From Warburgia ugandensis (taxonomy: Eukaryota; Streptophyta; Magnoliopsida; Canellales; Canellaceae), in assembly GCA_035236585.1 (NCBI GenBank), contig CP141127.1, positions 45,956,001 through 46,020,000 on the forward strand: a stretch of 64,000 nt of DNA. Reading direction: 5' to 3'. Positions within the stretch are counted from its first letter, which is position 1, and each line of letters starts with the position of its first letter. A program made the translations under genes and the position numbers. Shown in pieces: positions 11,460 to 23,469 of this stretch. The notes under the pieces are model-generated. The model saw nothing but the letters and a program-made list of their open reading frames with translations. It ran no database searches and had not been told where the DNA came from.

Positions 11460-13335
11460 TCTCAAAATTTCCTCCTCATTTGAAGAGTAGTGCATGATAG
11501 TTTTCTTTTCCTTTCCCCCATTACTTGTTGCATGGCTGTGATCAAAATCTTTGAATCCCTGCACACCTGAAAAGAAATGCAATGCAGATCAACGGCAAGA
11601 GTCAGTCCAGAGAGACGAACATCCCATTCTGCAAAATTGTTTGGATGTCTTCCATTGACCCAAATGATCTCTGATAATGGCTCCAGGTCCAGCTGATCCT
11701 GGGTTGTCCTTTGATGCACCACTGAAACACAGTTGAAAAGTACCCTCTGCTGGCAGAGACCATCTTCACTGAAAGGACCAGTTTTGAAAGCCTAATGTGA
11801 AATGATTGATTCCAAGCTCTTAATATATCACATGTGAAGGAAGGGCCAGGATAATCTTAGAGCAAAAATTTGCTACACTTTATTGGTAAAATTAAATTTT
11901 CTGTAATTTTTTTGTTTAGTATTGCAGGAAATACCTCCGCTCAAAAGACTAAAGAGATAGGGTGATAAAGGTTCACCTTGTTTCAGGCCTCTCTTAGGTT
12001 CAAACCTCCTAGATCTGTCTCCGTTGACAGAGACTGACGTGCTCGTGGCCTCAGGCAGAATATGATGAGATTCATAATATTGCCAGTGAATGCTATGTAA
12101 GCTTTACGAGAGTGGTCTCAAAAAAGTCCCATTCAATAAATTCGTAGGCTCTGATAGGCCTGCTTTCAGGGCTGTGTTTTTGAATCCATTTTTACAAAAT
12201 GTAAAATCATTTATCAACTTGTGTAGAATAAGAATATTCTCATGTATGCTTCTTCCTGGTACAAAAGTGTTTTGAGATATATCAAGCACTTCTCCCAAGA
12301 AAGGTCCAAGTCTGTTAACAAGGACCTTGGTGATATGTTTATATAGAACATTACATAAACTTATTGGTCTAAAATATTCACATTCTTCAACATCAGGTCT
12401 TTTGGGAATGACAACAAGAATGGTTTTTACAAATTTCCTTTGGAAAGCAGCCTCTTGTAAAAGCTGAATCAACAAATAAGCAAAGAGAAGGTCCGATTCT
12501 ACTCTAAGCTCTCTGATAAAACCCTGCCGGGAAGCCATCATAGCCAGGGGCTTTGCTTGGTCCCAAAGAGAACAAAGCTTTTCTGCACTCTTCAAGTGTA
12601 ACACATTGAGATAGTGAAGAGATGCATGACTCAGGGAAAATTTCTGTTAGCACCATCAACTTTAATGTAAAATGGTAGAAAGCAATTAATAATTTTGGAT
12701 ACTTCTTTAATTAGAGCCCCCATGCTATTCTTGCTTTGGGATATTTTAATTTTTTCATCCTCTAGATTTGCCAGTCTGAAAAAAATTTGTACTGAGATCA
12801 CCTTTAAGTTTCCAATCACAATTTGCTCTTTGAGCCCATCAGGTTTCCTGTATGGACAGCAGATTGGGGAGTTAAGTTTGAATCATTATCTCTTTGTTAC
12901 GATTGTGAGGGGTGATAATTGTACTTCTCTAAATCATCTTTTGACTGCATTTATCTTAGAGTTAAGGCCTCCAATGTTTCTCATGTGCCAGTCTTTAAAG
13001 ACCGATAATCTGATTGAGTATTCTACATATTTGGTATCCTGAGGATCAGTGGAGAGGTTGGCTGCGGATCTGATTAACAAACCGATCAAAGCTGCTTATC
13101 TCATTCCACAGCAGTTCATATCTGAAATAGTATGTTTTTTCCCTCAAGTTTATCTTCAATGACAATAAGCAAATGGGATTATGATTAGATGCAAATTAAG
13201 GAAGGCACATTCCCTCTGTCTCTGGTAATGCGTTGATTCAGTCGCAGTTCACGAAGGCTCTGAGTCTGTCTGAAACATTATTTTAGCCAAACCTGCCATT
13301 GCTCCACGTATATCTACCCACTTTTAAGGTAATAT
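11460..13335 (-). mobile_element. L1-type LINE, 3' half of ORF2 (RT and RNase H regions), decayed
   Basis: Read on the minus strand, this is the continuation of the LINE whose 5' part is at 35169-38060. Order from right to left: end of the endonuclease domain (YTWSNGRFG near 13300 and an HLIIIPF segment near 13180, a likely relic of the usual SDHxPI), then a linker, then reverse transcriptase with the signature FRPISLCNVLYK at about 12350 and an FVPGRSIHENILI segment at about 12270. An L1-type RNase H relic (GASKDNPGSAGPGAIIRDH) lies near 11700. Many stops and frameshifts mark it as dead. The 166-codon open piece 12104-12604 is only a fragment. The 3' end is not defined and may reach the poly-T at 10774. 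Confidence 0.82.
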
Positions 13336-13605
13336 AGTGGTGACCTGGGTTTTTTGAAATGATTTTCGAATAAAAATTTTGAAATAAGACACCTCAATAA
13401 TTTTTTCTTTTAAAACATAAATAAGAATATCATGGAATCATATACATCACCAAGAACTACTGGTCATAGCCCTAATGACTAAAATCAACTATAAATTCAT
13501 ATAATAAAGTTCCCTATCTTATTACATGAGAATTAACACCATTTAGAGTAACAACTAAACAAATGCTAACTACTTTTAGTCTTCTTCATACTTTTAAAAG
13601 CAATC

Positions 13606-13977
13606 TGTTACATCAACTGAGCCCAAAGAAGGTAGATTTGGCAAATATTATACAAAAATAAGTAAGGACAAAAAGTAAACAACATGCAGTTACATTTGTT
13701 TACATTTGTAGAGGCAGTTACATCAGTTAGATATGTCATAAGGCAGTTACGGATGGGAAAGGTAGGGGGATGTAAGAGGAAGGAGGGAATAGAAGTGGGG
13801 GAGGAATTCTTGAAGAAAGGAACTGGAGCTTCTAGCTCCTCAAAAGCTAGAGAATGTAATAGATAGAAGGAACGTAGATAGAACCGGGACTAAGATAGTT
13901 TTGCATTTGCTGAGTGATTGTAATTGTAACTCTATATCCATTTTTGTTGAAATTGAAATCTACTGGAACATCTATCA
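13606..13977 (+). repeat. 5' LTR of R1
   Basis: It begins TGTTACATCAACTGAGCCC and ends ACATCTATCA. It carries an extra 10-bp TTTACATTTG-type segment absent from the 3' LTR, in a GCAGTTACAT repeat area. Confidence 0.93.
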
Positions 13978-13978
13978 G

Positions 13979-13990
13979 TGGTATTAGAGC
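13979..13990 (+). other. Primer-binding site of R1
   Basis: TGGTATTAGAGC sits one base after the 5' LTR. It is one C-to-T change away from the common initiator-Met PBS. Confidence 0.9.
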
Positions 13991-14023
13991 TGGTTCGAAA
14001 CCAGGGAATAGTTAGGACCAGAA

Positions 14024-15060
14024 TGGAAAGGGCAAAAAGGGTGGAGAAGGAATTGGAGGGTGTTAGAGGGGAGATAGGAGATTTGAGGTAACATATGGGA
14101 AGATTGCAGAAGAATGTTAATGCATTCGGGGACTACTTGGTGGAGATAAGAGAGTGGATCAAGAACAGGGATATACTCCGAAGGAAAGGGGAGGTCGCAC
14201 GAGGAACACAAAAGTAGGGGAGACCTCAGACGATCACCACCGAAACCCAGTCGAGCGAGAACTCCATCATCGTCAAGGTTGGCCAGGCTGGAAACTAGAT
14301 CTTCCAGTATTCGAAGGCTAAGAACCCTACGACTGGATTTGTCGCGTGGAGAGGTATTTCCAGATCAATCGCATAACCGAGGAAGAGAAGATATCAGTAG
14401 CGGCGGTGTGCATGGAAGGAGATGCCTTGAACTGGTTCTTGTGGATGGAATCAAGAACCCCTTTCCAATCTTGGGCTTCTCTCCGGTCATCCCTGTTGAG
14501 GAGGTTCAAATCATCCCAGTGTGAAGACGACTACGAAGCTTTAATGGCGTTGAAACAGAGGGGTACAGTCTCCGAGTATCTCAAGGCGTTCGAGCAACTT
14601 TTCAGCCACCTTGGGGATCTTTTCGACGAACTGCTGAAGGGTGCATTCTTGAATGGGCTCTGAGATGACATTAAGGCCGAGCTCAGGATTTTTAGGCCTG
14701 GATCTTTATCGGGAGTTATGGAATTAGCCCAGAAGATAGAGGAAAAGAACTGGGCCCTGGACCAGATACAGGCCTGTCCAGCAAGAAATGTTGGGCCTCG
14801 AGTATTGGAGCCTACCCAAGTCCAGTCGAAGGCGGGATCGACAGAAAGAGGGTTTCAAGGGAAATTTTGTAATTTGCCTGTCATCTTCCGCATAAATGAA
14901 CGGAACAAGGGTTTTCGGTCGGAAAATGATCGAGAAAGACCTCCCAATGAAGCTCTTGCCGGAAGAAAGGAAAATTTTAGAAGCTCACTGATTCCGAGCT
15001 GCAACAAAGGAGATCCCTAGGTTTATGTTGTAGATGCGATGAAAAATACCAGCCTGGCCA
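14024..15060 (+). pseudogene. R1 gag
   Basis: Broken frames encode a Retrotrans_gag-type capsid: RVERYFQINRITEEEKISVA, then GDALNWFLWMESRTPFQSW, RSSLLRRFKSSQCEDDYEAL and VSEYLKAFEQLFSHL at 14346-14663, then a linker with ELAQKIEEKNWALDQIQ. A decayed knuckle (CDEKYQPGHRCKN-like) follows near 15040. A start codon at 14024 (MERAKRVEKELEGV) fits the family but meets a stop within 25 codons. Confidence 0.85.
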
Positions 15061-15179
15061 CCGTTGTAAAAACCGGCAGTTACATGTATTGATCCTAGTC
15101 GACAACGTAGCAAAGGAGCTGGAACCCATTTCCTTCCCTATCACGGAGGGGGAAGACACACGAGAAGGGGATACTCAAC

Positions 15180-15640
15180 CCTTGGAGTTACCCCTGAACT
15201 CCATTTCAGGGTTCATGTCCAGCGGTCCTGTGAAGGTAAGGGGTTTGATCGAAAGAAGAGGGGTAGTCGTTTTGATTGACAGTGGGGCTTCCTACAATTT
15301 CATATCCAATAACCTCATCCAAGAGCTTCGGTTAGAAGTGGATCAATCAAGGTGATTTGAGGTACAAGTGGGTGACGGACATTGCATCAGAGGGGAAGGC
15401 ATTTGTAGGCAGTTAAGCCTAGGTCTGGGCGGTATCCAGGTGGTTCAAGACTTCCACCCATTCGACTTAGGAGGAGCAGATATAGTTTTGGGGATAGCAT
15501 GGTTACAGACATTGGGGGAGATTTCTGCAAATTTTCGTGATTTAACTATGCGTTTCAGAGTGGATAGGCTACAGATCATCTTGAAAGGATTAAATCAATT
15601 CTTTGGGTTATTCCTAAAGCTGAATTTGGGTGTATAATTG
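15180..15640 (+). pseudogene. R1 protease region
   Basis: The retropepsin-like site VVVLIDSGASYNFIS lies near 15290, followed after a stop by GGADIVLGIAWLQTLGEISA near 15490. An in-frame stop between them breaks the domain. Confidence 0.85.
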
Positions 15641-15779
15641 AATATAGGGGTATGGAAGTGGCTAAAGGCCAGTCGCCGGTCTCATGACTGTTAGGACTGC
15701 TGGTTGCTCGTTCTCATGATCATGCCATTAGGTTGGCAGAAGGAACACAACCTTCTCACAGTAGCCATATAGGTATCCG

Positions 15780-16740
15780 CATTCACAGAAAGATGAAATT
15801 GAAAAGATCATAAAAGAGTTGTTGAATTCAGGTATCATTCGACCTAGTAAAAGCCCTTTTTCTAGCCCAGTGCTATTGGTCAAAAAGAAGGATGGGGGTT
15901 GGAGATTTTGTGCGGATTATAGGGCTCTAAATAAGGTGACAGTGCCTGACAAGTTTCCTATTCTAACAATAGATGAATTGCTGGACGAATTAGGTGGAGC
16001 CACCATTTTCTCAAAGCTAGACTTGAAATTAGGCTATTATCATATTTGAATCAAGGATGAGGACATAGCCAAAACAGCCTTTCGAACTCATGAAGGGCAC
16101 TATAAATTCTTGGTTGTGCCTTTTGGGCTAACCAATGCACCAGCTACCTTTCAGGCGCTCATGAATGAGGTATTTTGTCCCCATCTACGCAAGTTTGTCT
16201 TTGTCTTCTTTGATGATATTTGAATATATAGCAGTAACCTCTCTTCACTTGGAGCATATTGTTATTGTCCTGAAATTGTTGGGAGAACATCAGCTCATTG
16301 CCAATAGAAAGAAGTGTTCATTTGCACAACCTTCTTTGGAGTACTTAGGACATATTATATCTGAGAAAGGGGTAGAAGCTGATGATTCCAAGATAGATTG
16401 TATGTTATCATGGCCCATCCCCAGAGATGCCAAGGCACTTTGTGGATTTTTGGGTCTTATTGGCTATTACAGAAGATTTGTCAGAAGTTATGGAATCATT
16501 GCTGCTCCATTAACCAAATTACTTAAGAAAGATGACTTCATTTGGACTATAGAAAGTCAGGAGGCGTTTGAGACATTGAAAAAAGCCATGACATCGGTTC
16601 CTGTATTAGCCATACCCGATTTTTCAAAAACGTTTGTGCTGGAAACTGATGTATCAGGAAAAGGAATTGGGGCTGTCCTCATGCAAGAGCGTAGACCAGT
16701 TGCTTTCTTCAGTCAGTCCCTCTCCCTTCGATCATAATCT
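15780..16740 (+). pseudogene. R1 reverse transcriptase and start of RNase H
   Basis: The RT fingers and palm are visible: [50 protein letters not shown], then a stop, then [14 protein letters not shown] near 16120 and a catalytic FVFFDDI near 16210, where YxDD has become FFDD. The thumb and connection follow (EYLGHIISEKGVEAD, FLGLIGYYRRFVRSYGIIA). RNase H begins with FVLETDVSGKGIGAVLMQ near 16640. Confidence 0.9.
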
Positions 16741-17050
16741 AAATCAGTTTATGAAAGGGAACTGATGGCAATAGTTCTTACTATATAGAAGTGGAGACAT
16801 TATCTCATGGGAAGGTGTTTCATTATTCATACAGACCAGAAAAGTCTCAAATTCTTCATGGATCAACATATGCTGAATGAAGAACAACAAAAGTGGTTAA
16901 CCAAGCTCATTGGGTATGACTTCGTCATTCAGTATAAGACAGATCTGATAATCGAGTGGCTGATGCTTTGTCTAGGCGTCAGGATTATCCCACCCTCGAC
17001 CCTAATAACAGAAAAACAAGGGAGGAGGAAAAGACAGATAGTGGGTCACA
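16741..17050 (+). pseudogene. R1 RNase H, second half
   Basis: This continues the RNase H domain after a stop: KSVYERELMAIV with the catalytic E, then FIIHTDQKSLKFFMDQ with a catalytic D. The terminal NxVADALSR motif is split by a frameshift between IIEWLML and MADALSRRQDYP near 16960. Confidence 0.85.
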
Positions 17051-17970
17051 GCCTATAGAAGAGGGCGATCTTCTATTACGTCACCTGGCCCTATCAGTGG
17101 TTCGATGTGACGATTTGGATTCATTAGCCGCTGAAATACAAGAAGATCCTCACATTTGTCATATTATTCAAGACCTCTTGGTGAATCCAGATAGTCAACC
17201 GGGTTACACACTCAAACAAGGTCTTTTACTATTTCATGGAAAACTGGTTATTCCAAAGTCTTCACGTCACATTCCAACCTTCTTACAAGAATTCCAGTCC
17301 ACACCAGGAGGAGGGTGTTCAGGGATCGCACACACTTATAAACGCATATCCCAGGTGCTTCATTGGGAGGGAATGAGATAGGATATTCATAATTTTATAT
17401 CCACTTGTGATGTTTGCCAAAGAAACAAATACATAATGAATAAACCAGTAGGTGCTCTTCAGCCTCTTTCCATTCCCAAGGAGGTTTGGAGTGAGTTGTC
17501 TATAGATTTCATCAGTGGTTTGCCTAAGGCACATGGTTTTGACACTATGTTAGTAGTTGTTGATCGATTAACCAAGTATAGCCATTTCATTCTCCTCAGT
17601 CACCCTTACATGGCCAAGGAAGTAGCACACATCTTTAACAAAGAAGTTGTTAGATTACATGGTTATCCCCAGTCTATTGTATCAGACAGAGATAGGATCT
17701 TCATCAGCCAATTCTGGGATGAATTGTTTAAGCAGGCAGGTACATCCCTCAAGATGAGTTCATCATACCATTATCAAACTGATGGGTAGACAGAAGTGGT
17801 AAATAGATGCTTGGAAACATATTTACTATGTTTCATTAGTAACAAACCGAAGTCTTGGCCCAAGTGGATTTGCTGGGCAGAATATTAGTACAATACTACT
17901 TACCAAAATTCAGCAAGAATGACACCTTTCCAGGCTTTATATGGAAGAGAACTGCTCAAGTTGCTGACAT
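17051..17970 (+). pseudogene. R1 integrase
   Basis: Zinc-binding residues appear as HTYKRI near 17335 and STCDVCQRNK near 17405. The catalytic core shows the first Asp in WSELSIDFISGLPKAHG, the second in SIVSDRDRIFISQFWDE, and the Glu in a QTDG[13 protein letters not shown] stretch near 17790. Stops at the DG/TE step and elsewhere kill it. Confidence 0.9.
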
Positions 17971-18053
17971 TTACAAGGGGAGAGTCATTGGTGGAGGAAG
18001 TTAACCAACAGTTGGCTAACCGTGATTCCATTTAAGGCGAACTCAAGAAGAAT

Positions 18054-18545
18054 TTGGAGACAGCGCAAATGAAGATGAAAAGACAGACAGATACACACCG
18101 CTGTCCTTTCACTTTCCAACCGGGGGACTATTTCTATTTGAAACTCCAACCTTATCATTTCAAGTCACTCTCAACAAAGCTCAATGAGAAACTACGTCCC
18201 CGCTATTATGGCCCTTATGCTATCATAGAAAGGATTGGACAAGTAGCTTATAAGCTAGAGCTACCACCATAGGCTAAATTACATCCCGTTTTTTTATGTA
18301 TCTTAGCTCAAGCCAGCTGGTGAACCAACTCTAAAGCCTCAACCACTACCACAAGCCTTAACCGAAGAGCTAGAAATTAATGCATGCCTAGCAGCCATCA
18401 AAGCCATTAGGCAGTCTCCTAATGGACAATTGGAAGTTCTCATCCAGTGGAAAAATCTTTTACACCATGACAACACGTGGGAACCATTGGAAGACATTCA
18501 CAGGCAATTACCTGACTTCCACCTTGAGGACAAGGTGGCACTGTT
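18054..18545 (+). pseudogene. R1 integrase C terminus and chromodomain
   Basis: The FQPGDYFYLKLQPY and RPRYYGPYAIIERIGQVAYK stretches are the GPY/F module. After a short interruption, LEVLIQWKNL followed by TWEPLEDI at 18430-18500 is a chromodomain core. This supports assignment to the chromoviruses, whose chromodomain guides insertion into chromatin. Confidence 0.87.
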
Positions 18546-18556
18546 GGGGGGCTTAT

Positions 18557-18919
18557 TGTTACATCAACTAAGCCCAAAGAAGGTAGATTTGGCAAATATT
18601 ATACGAAAAGAAGCAAGGACAAAAAGTAAACAACATGCAGTTACATCTGTAGAGGCAGTTACATTAGTTAGATATGTCATAAGGCAGTTACGGATGGAAA
18701 AGGAAGGGGGGATATGAGAGGAAGGAGGGAACAGAAGTGGGGGAGGAATTCTTGAAGAAAGGAAGTGGAGGTTCTAGCTCCTCAAAAGCTAGAGAATGTA
18801 ATAGATAGAAGGAACGTAGATAGAACCAGGACTAAGATAGTTCTGCATTTGCTGAGTGATTGTAATTGTAACTCGGTATCCATTCTTGTTGAAATTGAAA
18901 TCTATTGGAATATCTATCA
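18557..18919 (+). repeat. 3' LTR of R1, with polypurine tract just upstream
   Basis: It begins TGTTACATCAACTAAGCCC and ends ATATCTATCA. A GTTGGGGGGC tract at 18543-18552 is the probable polypurine tract. Confidence 0.92.
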
Positions 18920-20199
18920 CAATCCTCCTCGCCTTGTCCTATCTATCTCCCAGAAGCTTCACCTGAAAATGTTGGCGGGGGTGAGTATGACCTCTCAATA
19001 GGAAAATGCCTAAACCAGTCATTTGAAAACTATGACAGTCATATATGCATAATGTAAGCAATTCAGTCAATTAAATACTCGATATCCAAATCTCGTAGCT
19101 TCCAAATCATTTTGAAAATCCTGTAAACTATGGATTTGTAAAACATCTGAAATTATGTTTTATCATATAGTATCTTGTCATACCACTTAGTGACAGCTCC
19201 TTGCCACATTGCCTAAATAGGCTGAAGTCAATATCCTCAAGGATGGCGGACATGTCAGTCCATGTCCTGTAACTATATGGTATACTATGCATGTAGAGAA
19301 CTAAAATCCTGCTACGCTCAGCCGCGGATACCTTGCAGCCTATACTAGCCCTCATGGGGCCATTGGATATATTTGAGAGGAGTCTCCCTATGATATATAC
19401 TGCCTCGTCTATCTCGTCTATGGGCCTCTTAGGATGAGTATCTATTTCGGAAGTCAGTGGCCAACTGATCTTTCTAGCATGACAACTAGAAGGGTCTTGC
19501 ATATTGCTCTCGTGTAGGCTCAACTCTCATTAGTTGCTTATTTATTTTTTTCATGTATAGGCGTTACGTCTGTCCTTGTACTGGAGGGGTCTCACAAATT
19601 GGTCTAGTCTAGCCTCAACTTTCATGAGTCTCCTTCTTTTTTTTTTTTTTCTAACACATTATGAATCGTCGTCCTTGTCAGCTCAAAATCATATACAGTC
19701 AAAACACACATGCATTATGTATCGCTGTCCTTGTAAGTTGAAAAATCAAATACGATAAGAAATACACTTACAGGCCTTATGTATCACCGTCCTTGTAAGC
19801 TCAAAATAAAAACTTGCTATCATGTTTGTTTTGTAATGCAAAAGCATTTAAATACATTTTTCATACACGTGTGAAATTCTGTACTACAAAATTGGTGCTT
19901 CTTCAATCGTCTTGCATATGCAGAAAATATCATTTTCAGTGAAACATTTCATGCTGCTCACATAATTCATATGGAATCATGAGTTTACACCCCACTATGC
20001 ATCATGCGAAATCATTTACAAACTATAATTTTACTTGTGCATTTCATATGCCTCATTTTGAATAGCATAAATCATAAAGCAATATATTCCAGCCTTAATA
20101 CATATGCATGGTGGATGTCAATTCAAAACTGTGTGCGTATACATGTATATCCATGGCTCAAAATTTTCAAAATCATTTGATATCAAACCCATCAAATCC

Positions 20200-20910
20200 C
20201 TATGTGCCAATACACCAATGTGTGTGCTATAGTATGTGTTTATGTGCAGTCCCAGTGCTATGCACATTGTGGCCTATGCCCATATGCTGTGCATAGTGCC
20301 TGTGCATTATGTGCATGCCCAGTGCATTTGCACTGGTCTGCGCTTGTGTGCTATACTAGGTGCCTGTGCACCGTGCACATGCCCAGTGCTATATGCACTG
20401 GTCTGTGCATTTGTATTGTGCACATGCATGGTGCTGTGTGCACTGGTTTGTGCTTGTGTGCTATGTGCAATGCCTATATGCCATGCGCATGCCCAGTGCC
20501 ATGTGCACTGGTCTGCGGCTGTGAGCGAATGTCCAGTGCCATGTGCACTGGTCTGTGTACTTTGTGTGGTATATGCTATGCCTGTGAACTTGCCCAGTGC
20601 TGTGTCTTGGTCTGTGCCTATGTATTCTACGCATTGCCTGTGCATGATGCACTGTGCCCTGTGCCATGCGCCCTATGGCCTGTGCCTGATGTGCATGCCT
20701 ATGCATTGCGTAGTGCCCAATGCCTTGTGCACGTGGCCTGTGCCCGTGCCTGTGTGCAGTGCTAAGTGCCATGTGCACTGTGGCCTATGCCTTTGCACAG
20801 TGCTCAATGCCATGTGCGCTGCGGCCTGTGCCTGTGTGCTAGGAGCTATGTGCAAGGCTCATGTGCTAGGTGCGGTGCACAGTGCTTATGTGCTATGTGT
20901 TGTGCTATTC
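20200..20910. repeat. GC-rich ~65-bp degenerate minisatellite in the 3' LTR of E
   Basis: The recurring words are TGCACTGGTCTGTG, ATGCCCAGTGC and GTGTGCTATGTGC. Successive CACTGGTCTG words are spaced about 65, 45, 65 and 40 bp apart, so shorter units are deletion variants. The matching array in the 5' LTR is at 33085-33910. Cys- and Ala-rich open frames on both strands here (up to 227 codons) are by-products of the repeat. Confidence 0.88.
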
Positions 20911-21687
20911 CATGATTAGAACTATGTAAAATAGCGAGTCATACCATGCTTTGATCTATGTAAGTAGTAAATCATCCATGCTATAATAAAATGAAATTAA
21001 ACTGCAATTGATCTTCAATGAAACAGAATCAAACATGCTAAATCACAAACCAAAACACCCTCTTTTTCCAATAAAAAATTGTACAAAATCCCACATAAAT
21101 TGCAAGCTATATTCTTAATAAATCATACACACTTTTCAATGAGATAATACAAGTCCATGATGCACAAAATCACGAAGAACCATGTGCAATTAACAAGAGC
21201 ATTCATTTTTCAAAAAGAAACATAGATCAAAACATTGTGATGAATTCACATTTTGAAAACAGACCAGATTGGGGAAAATTCCTATACTCCTAACTCTTTG
21301 ACAAAATTTTTTCTTTTAAAGTCTTCTTTTTCCCAAAAATGTAGTGGTCTGTGGACTCCGCTGCAGCCTCTCTCTCTCACTCTCTCTCACTCTCACTCTC
21401 TCTTTTTCTTTTTCTCTTTGCCATCGTTGCATGTTTTTCCCTCTTTTCCTAGCGTAAGACATCCTACACTATAAGGGGACGTCTTGGTTTGTTTCCATGT
21501 GGTTTAGGTCTCCCTTTCCATTTTGTTCCATCACAGATCCTCTAGGTCACGGCGTGAAATCAGCCTCTTGCAAAATGCAAGGTAAGGCTGCCTACTATAG
21601 GCCCTTGTGGTCCACCCCTTCTTCGGACTTTGCAGAGGCGGGAGCTTCGTGCACCGGGGCTGCCCTTCTACAGATCCTCTAGGTCTC

Positions 21688-22232
21688 TGATAGGCCTACG
21701 GGTTCAATGGTTATAAGGAAAATGATTCCACTGGGAAAGGAACTCTGTTGACGTGATTACAAAGGAATTCAAGGCAACAATTGTAATGGTTCTGTTGAAA
21801 TATAAAATAACTAGGAAGTAAGGAACCGCAGTCCCTCCTCTACACTTCCTCCCACTCCTTTCTTTTCTACTTCTCCCCCTGCCTCCCCCTACCTTCTCCC
21901 TTTTATCTTCCCTATCTTCCTAAATCTATAACAGATTGGATACTAACTGCATATTTTCCTAACCAACTGATTATACCTGTATATCCTAACCAACTGATTA
22001 CATCATTATTGCATATTTGGTATATCCTAACCAACTGATTGCATCTCTTTCCTAGCTGAATTGTAACCACCTGATCCTCCTTCAACTGACTGGAAATTCA
22101 TCTCTCAACAGGCCTGTGTGACAACTCTGCATCCCATGTAACTGCCTGGCCTGAAGACCACTTCTCTTGGCATATGTCCGCCCAATATGTCCCCATCCTT
22201 GTTGCCTTCTATGCCCAATACTGTCCCTATCA
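21688..22232 (-). repeat. 3' LTR of R2
   Basis: On the plus strand it reads TGATAGGCCTACGGG ... CTGTCCCTATCA. It contains several CCTAACCAACTGATT repeats at about 21960-22040. Differences from its partner include a ~13-bp deletion after CTCTGTTGA. Confidence 0.9.
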
Positions 22233-22523
22233 ATACTCCCCCCCCCCCCAATTTAACCACCTTGTCCTCAAGGTGGAGTAAGGGAGTTGGGACTGAATGA
22301 TGTCAAACAACTCCCACGTATTGTCAGGGTCTGGTAGGCCTTGCCATAAAATGCTCGTGAAGGTGCGAAAGAAACCTGAGTGTTCCCTCGTTGGAGTGAA
22401 ATGGAACTCTTGTAGTAGTAGAGGAATGCGGGGAGATGGTCTGGGCAGTACTAGTCTGCCCTGGAAGTATAACTTCCCTTGCTTTAGCGTGTACCCTTGT
22501 TGGCTGCTAAGTTGTGGGTTCGC

Positions 22524-23468
22524 CTAGCTCTTGTTGGAAATTTGTTCCAGGCCTTCACTTCTAGCAACCCTGAGGGCGAAAGGATTAGATTGGTTGGCCA
22601 TGGTAGAGGGGCTTAGCAATGACATGGAGTCAAGGCAGTCCAACGTATAGAACTCTTGCCTTCTAAATAGAGCATCTGCTACACGATTGTCCCAACCTGA
22701 CTTGTACTGAGTTTCAAAGTTGAATCCCATTAACTTGATGAACCACTTTGGCTGGTCACTGTTCAAGATGCATTGATCCATGAAGAAACGAAGGCTTTCC
22801 TGATCTGTCCGTATATTGAAGTGCTGACCCAATAGATGGTGACGCCATTTCTGGACTAACAGCACCATGACCATGGGCTCTCTTGCGTATACTGATTTGG
22901 ACTTGGCTTTAATCGACATAGCTTGGCTGAAGAGGGAGATCTGCTTGCCCCATCTGGGCAACTTCATGGTGAGGTTCCTGTAGTTGGCTACAAACTCACC
23001 AAGGGTTTGCCACGACGTCACTCCAGGAACAATGTCAACACCGTGCAACTCGAAAAGGTGGAAATCCTTGTAAATCTCCACGATGGTTTGCATGGACGGC
23101 TCCATCTGTGGGTTGTCCTCTTCGGGTGGCTCACTTTGCTCCTGTTGTGTCCACATTAGGCCTTTGTCAAGGTCACCTCCATGGTCGTCATCGGCCAGGA
23201 GAAGGATTTGCATCAGCCGGCTCTTGTAACGATGGCCGGGGTTGAAATACTCGTCGCACCAATAGTAGAGTCCTTGAGCTCGCCTTAGTTGGAGCTCGGC
23301 GTCAGTGAGCCTTCGTATCTGGTCTCTTTCTTCGGCAGGTTGTTCGACGGCCTGCTTCTCCCGATTGGGTTCCTGTCGGAAACCCTTGTTCCGATCTACA
23401 ATGGAGAAGATGACTGGTAAATGACGGAATTGCCCTTGCAAACCCACTTCCGTCGATCCCTTCTTCAA
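22524..23468 (-). pseudogene. R2 gag-protease-RNase H fusion frame, 314 codons
   Basis: This is the longest uninterrupted frame in the window. Residues 1-60 match the R1 gag linker (RHLPVIFSIVDRNKGFR). A decayed knuckle follows (YYWCDEYFNPGHRYKSR), then an acidic linker. The end of protease is present (VDIVPGVTSWQTLGEFVANY), and the frame then jumps straight into RNase H (SKSVYAREPMVMVLLVQKWR, IRTDQESLRFFMDQ) and its C terminus with VADALFRRQEF. The protease active site, RT and the first RNase H Asp are absent. The fusion junction lies at about residue 168. An open frame this long could reflect youth or selection, but the catalytic sites are gone, so I call it a non-enzymatic remnant. Confidence 0.85.
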
Positions 23469-23469
23469 A

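Larger units (their letters stand above)
13606..18919 (+). mobile_element. Reina-like Ty3/gypsy chromovirus R1, complete structure, dead coding
   Basis: This 5.3-kb element has LTRs of 372 and 363 bp and a perfect target duplication caatc (13601-13605 and 18920-18924). The 5' LTR is followed by an initiator-Met PBS, and a G-rich polypurine tract precedes the 3' LTR. Internal order is gag, protease, RT, RNase H, integrase, chromodomain. Short size, short LTRs and a chromodomain point to the Reina lineage. Stops and frameshifts occur in nearly every domain. The LTRs look about 95% identical by eye (one 10-bp indel plus scattered substitutions). It is inserted in the 3' LTR of element E, on the opposite strand. 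Confidence 0.93.

Noticed and set aside
20202-20919. Long Cys-rich open frames on both strands (up to 227 codons)
   Set aside because: They lie wholly within a degenerate minisatellite of the E LTR, overlap in several frames, and change between the two LTR copies.
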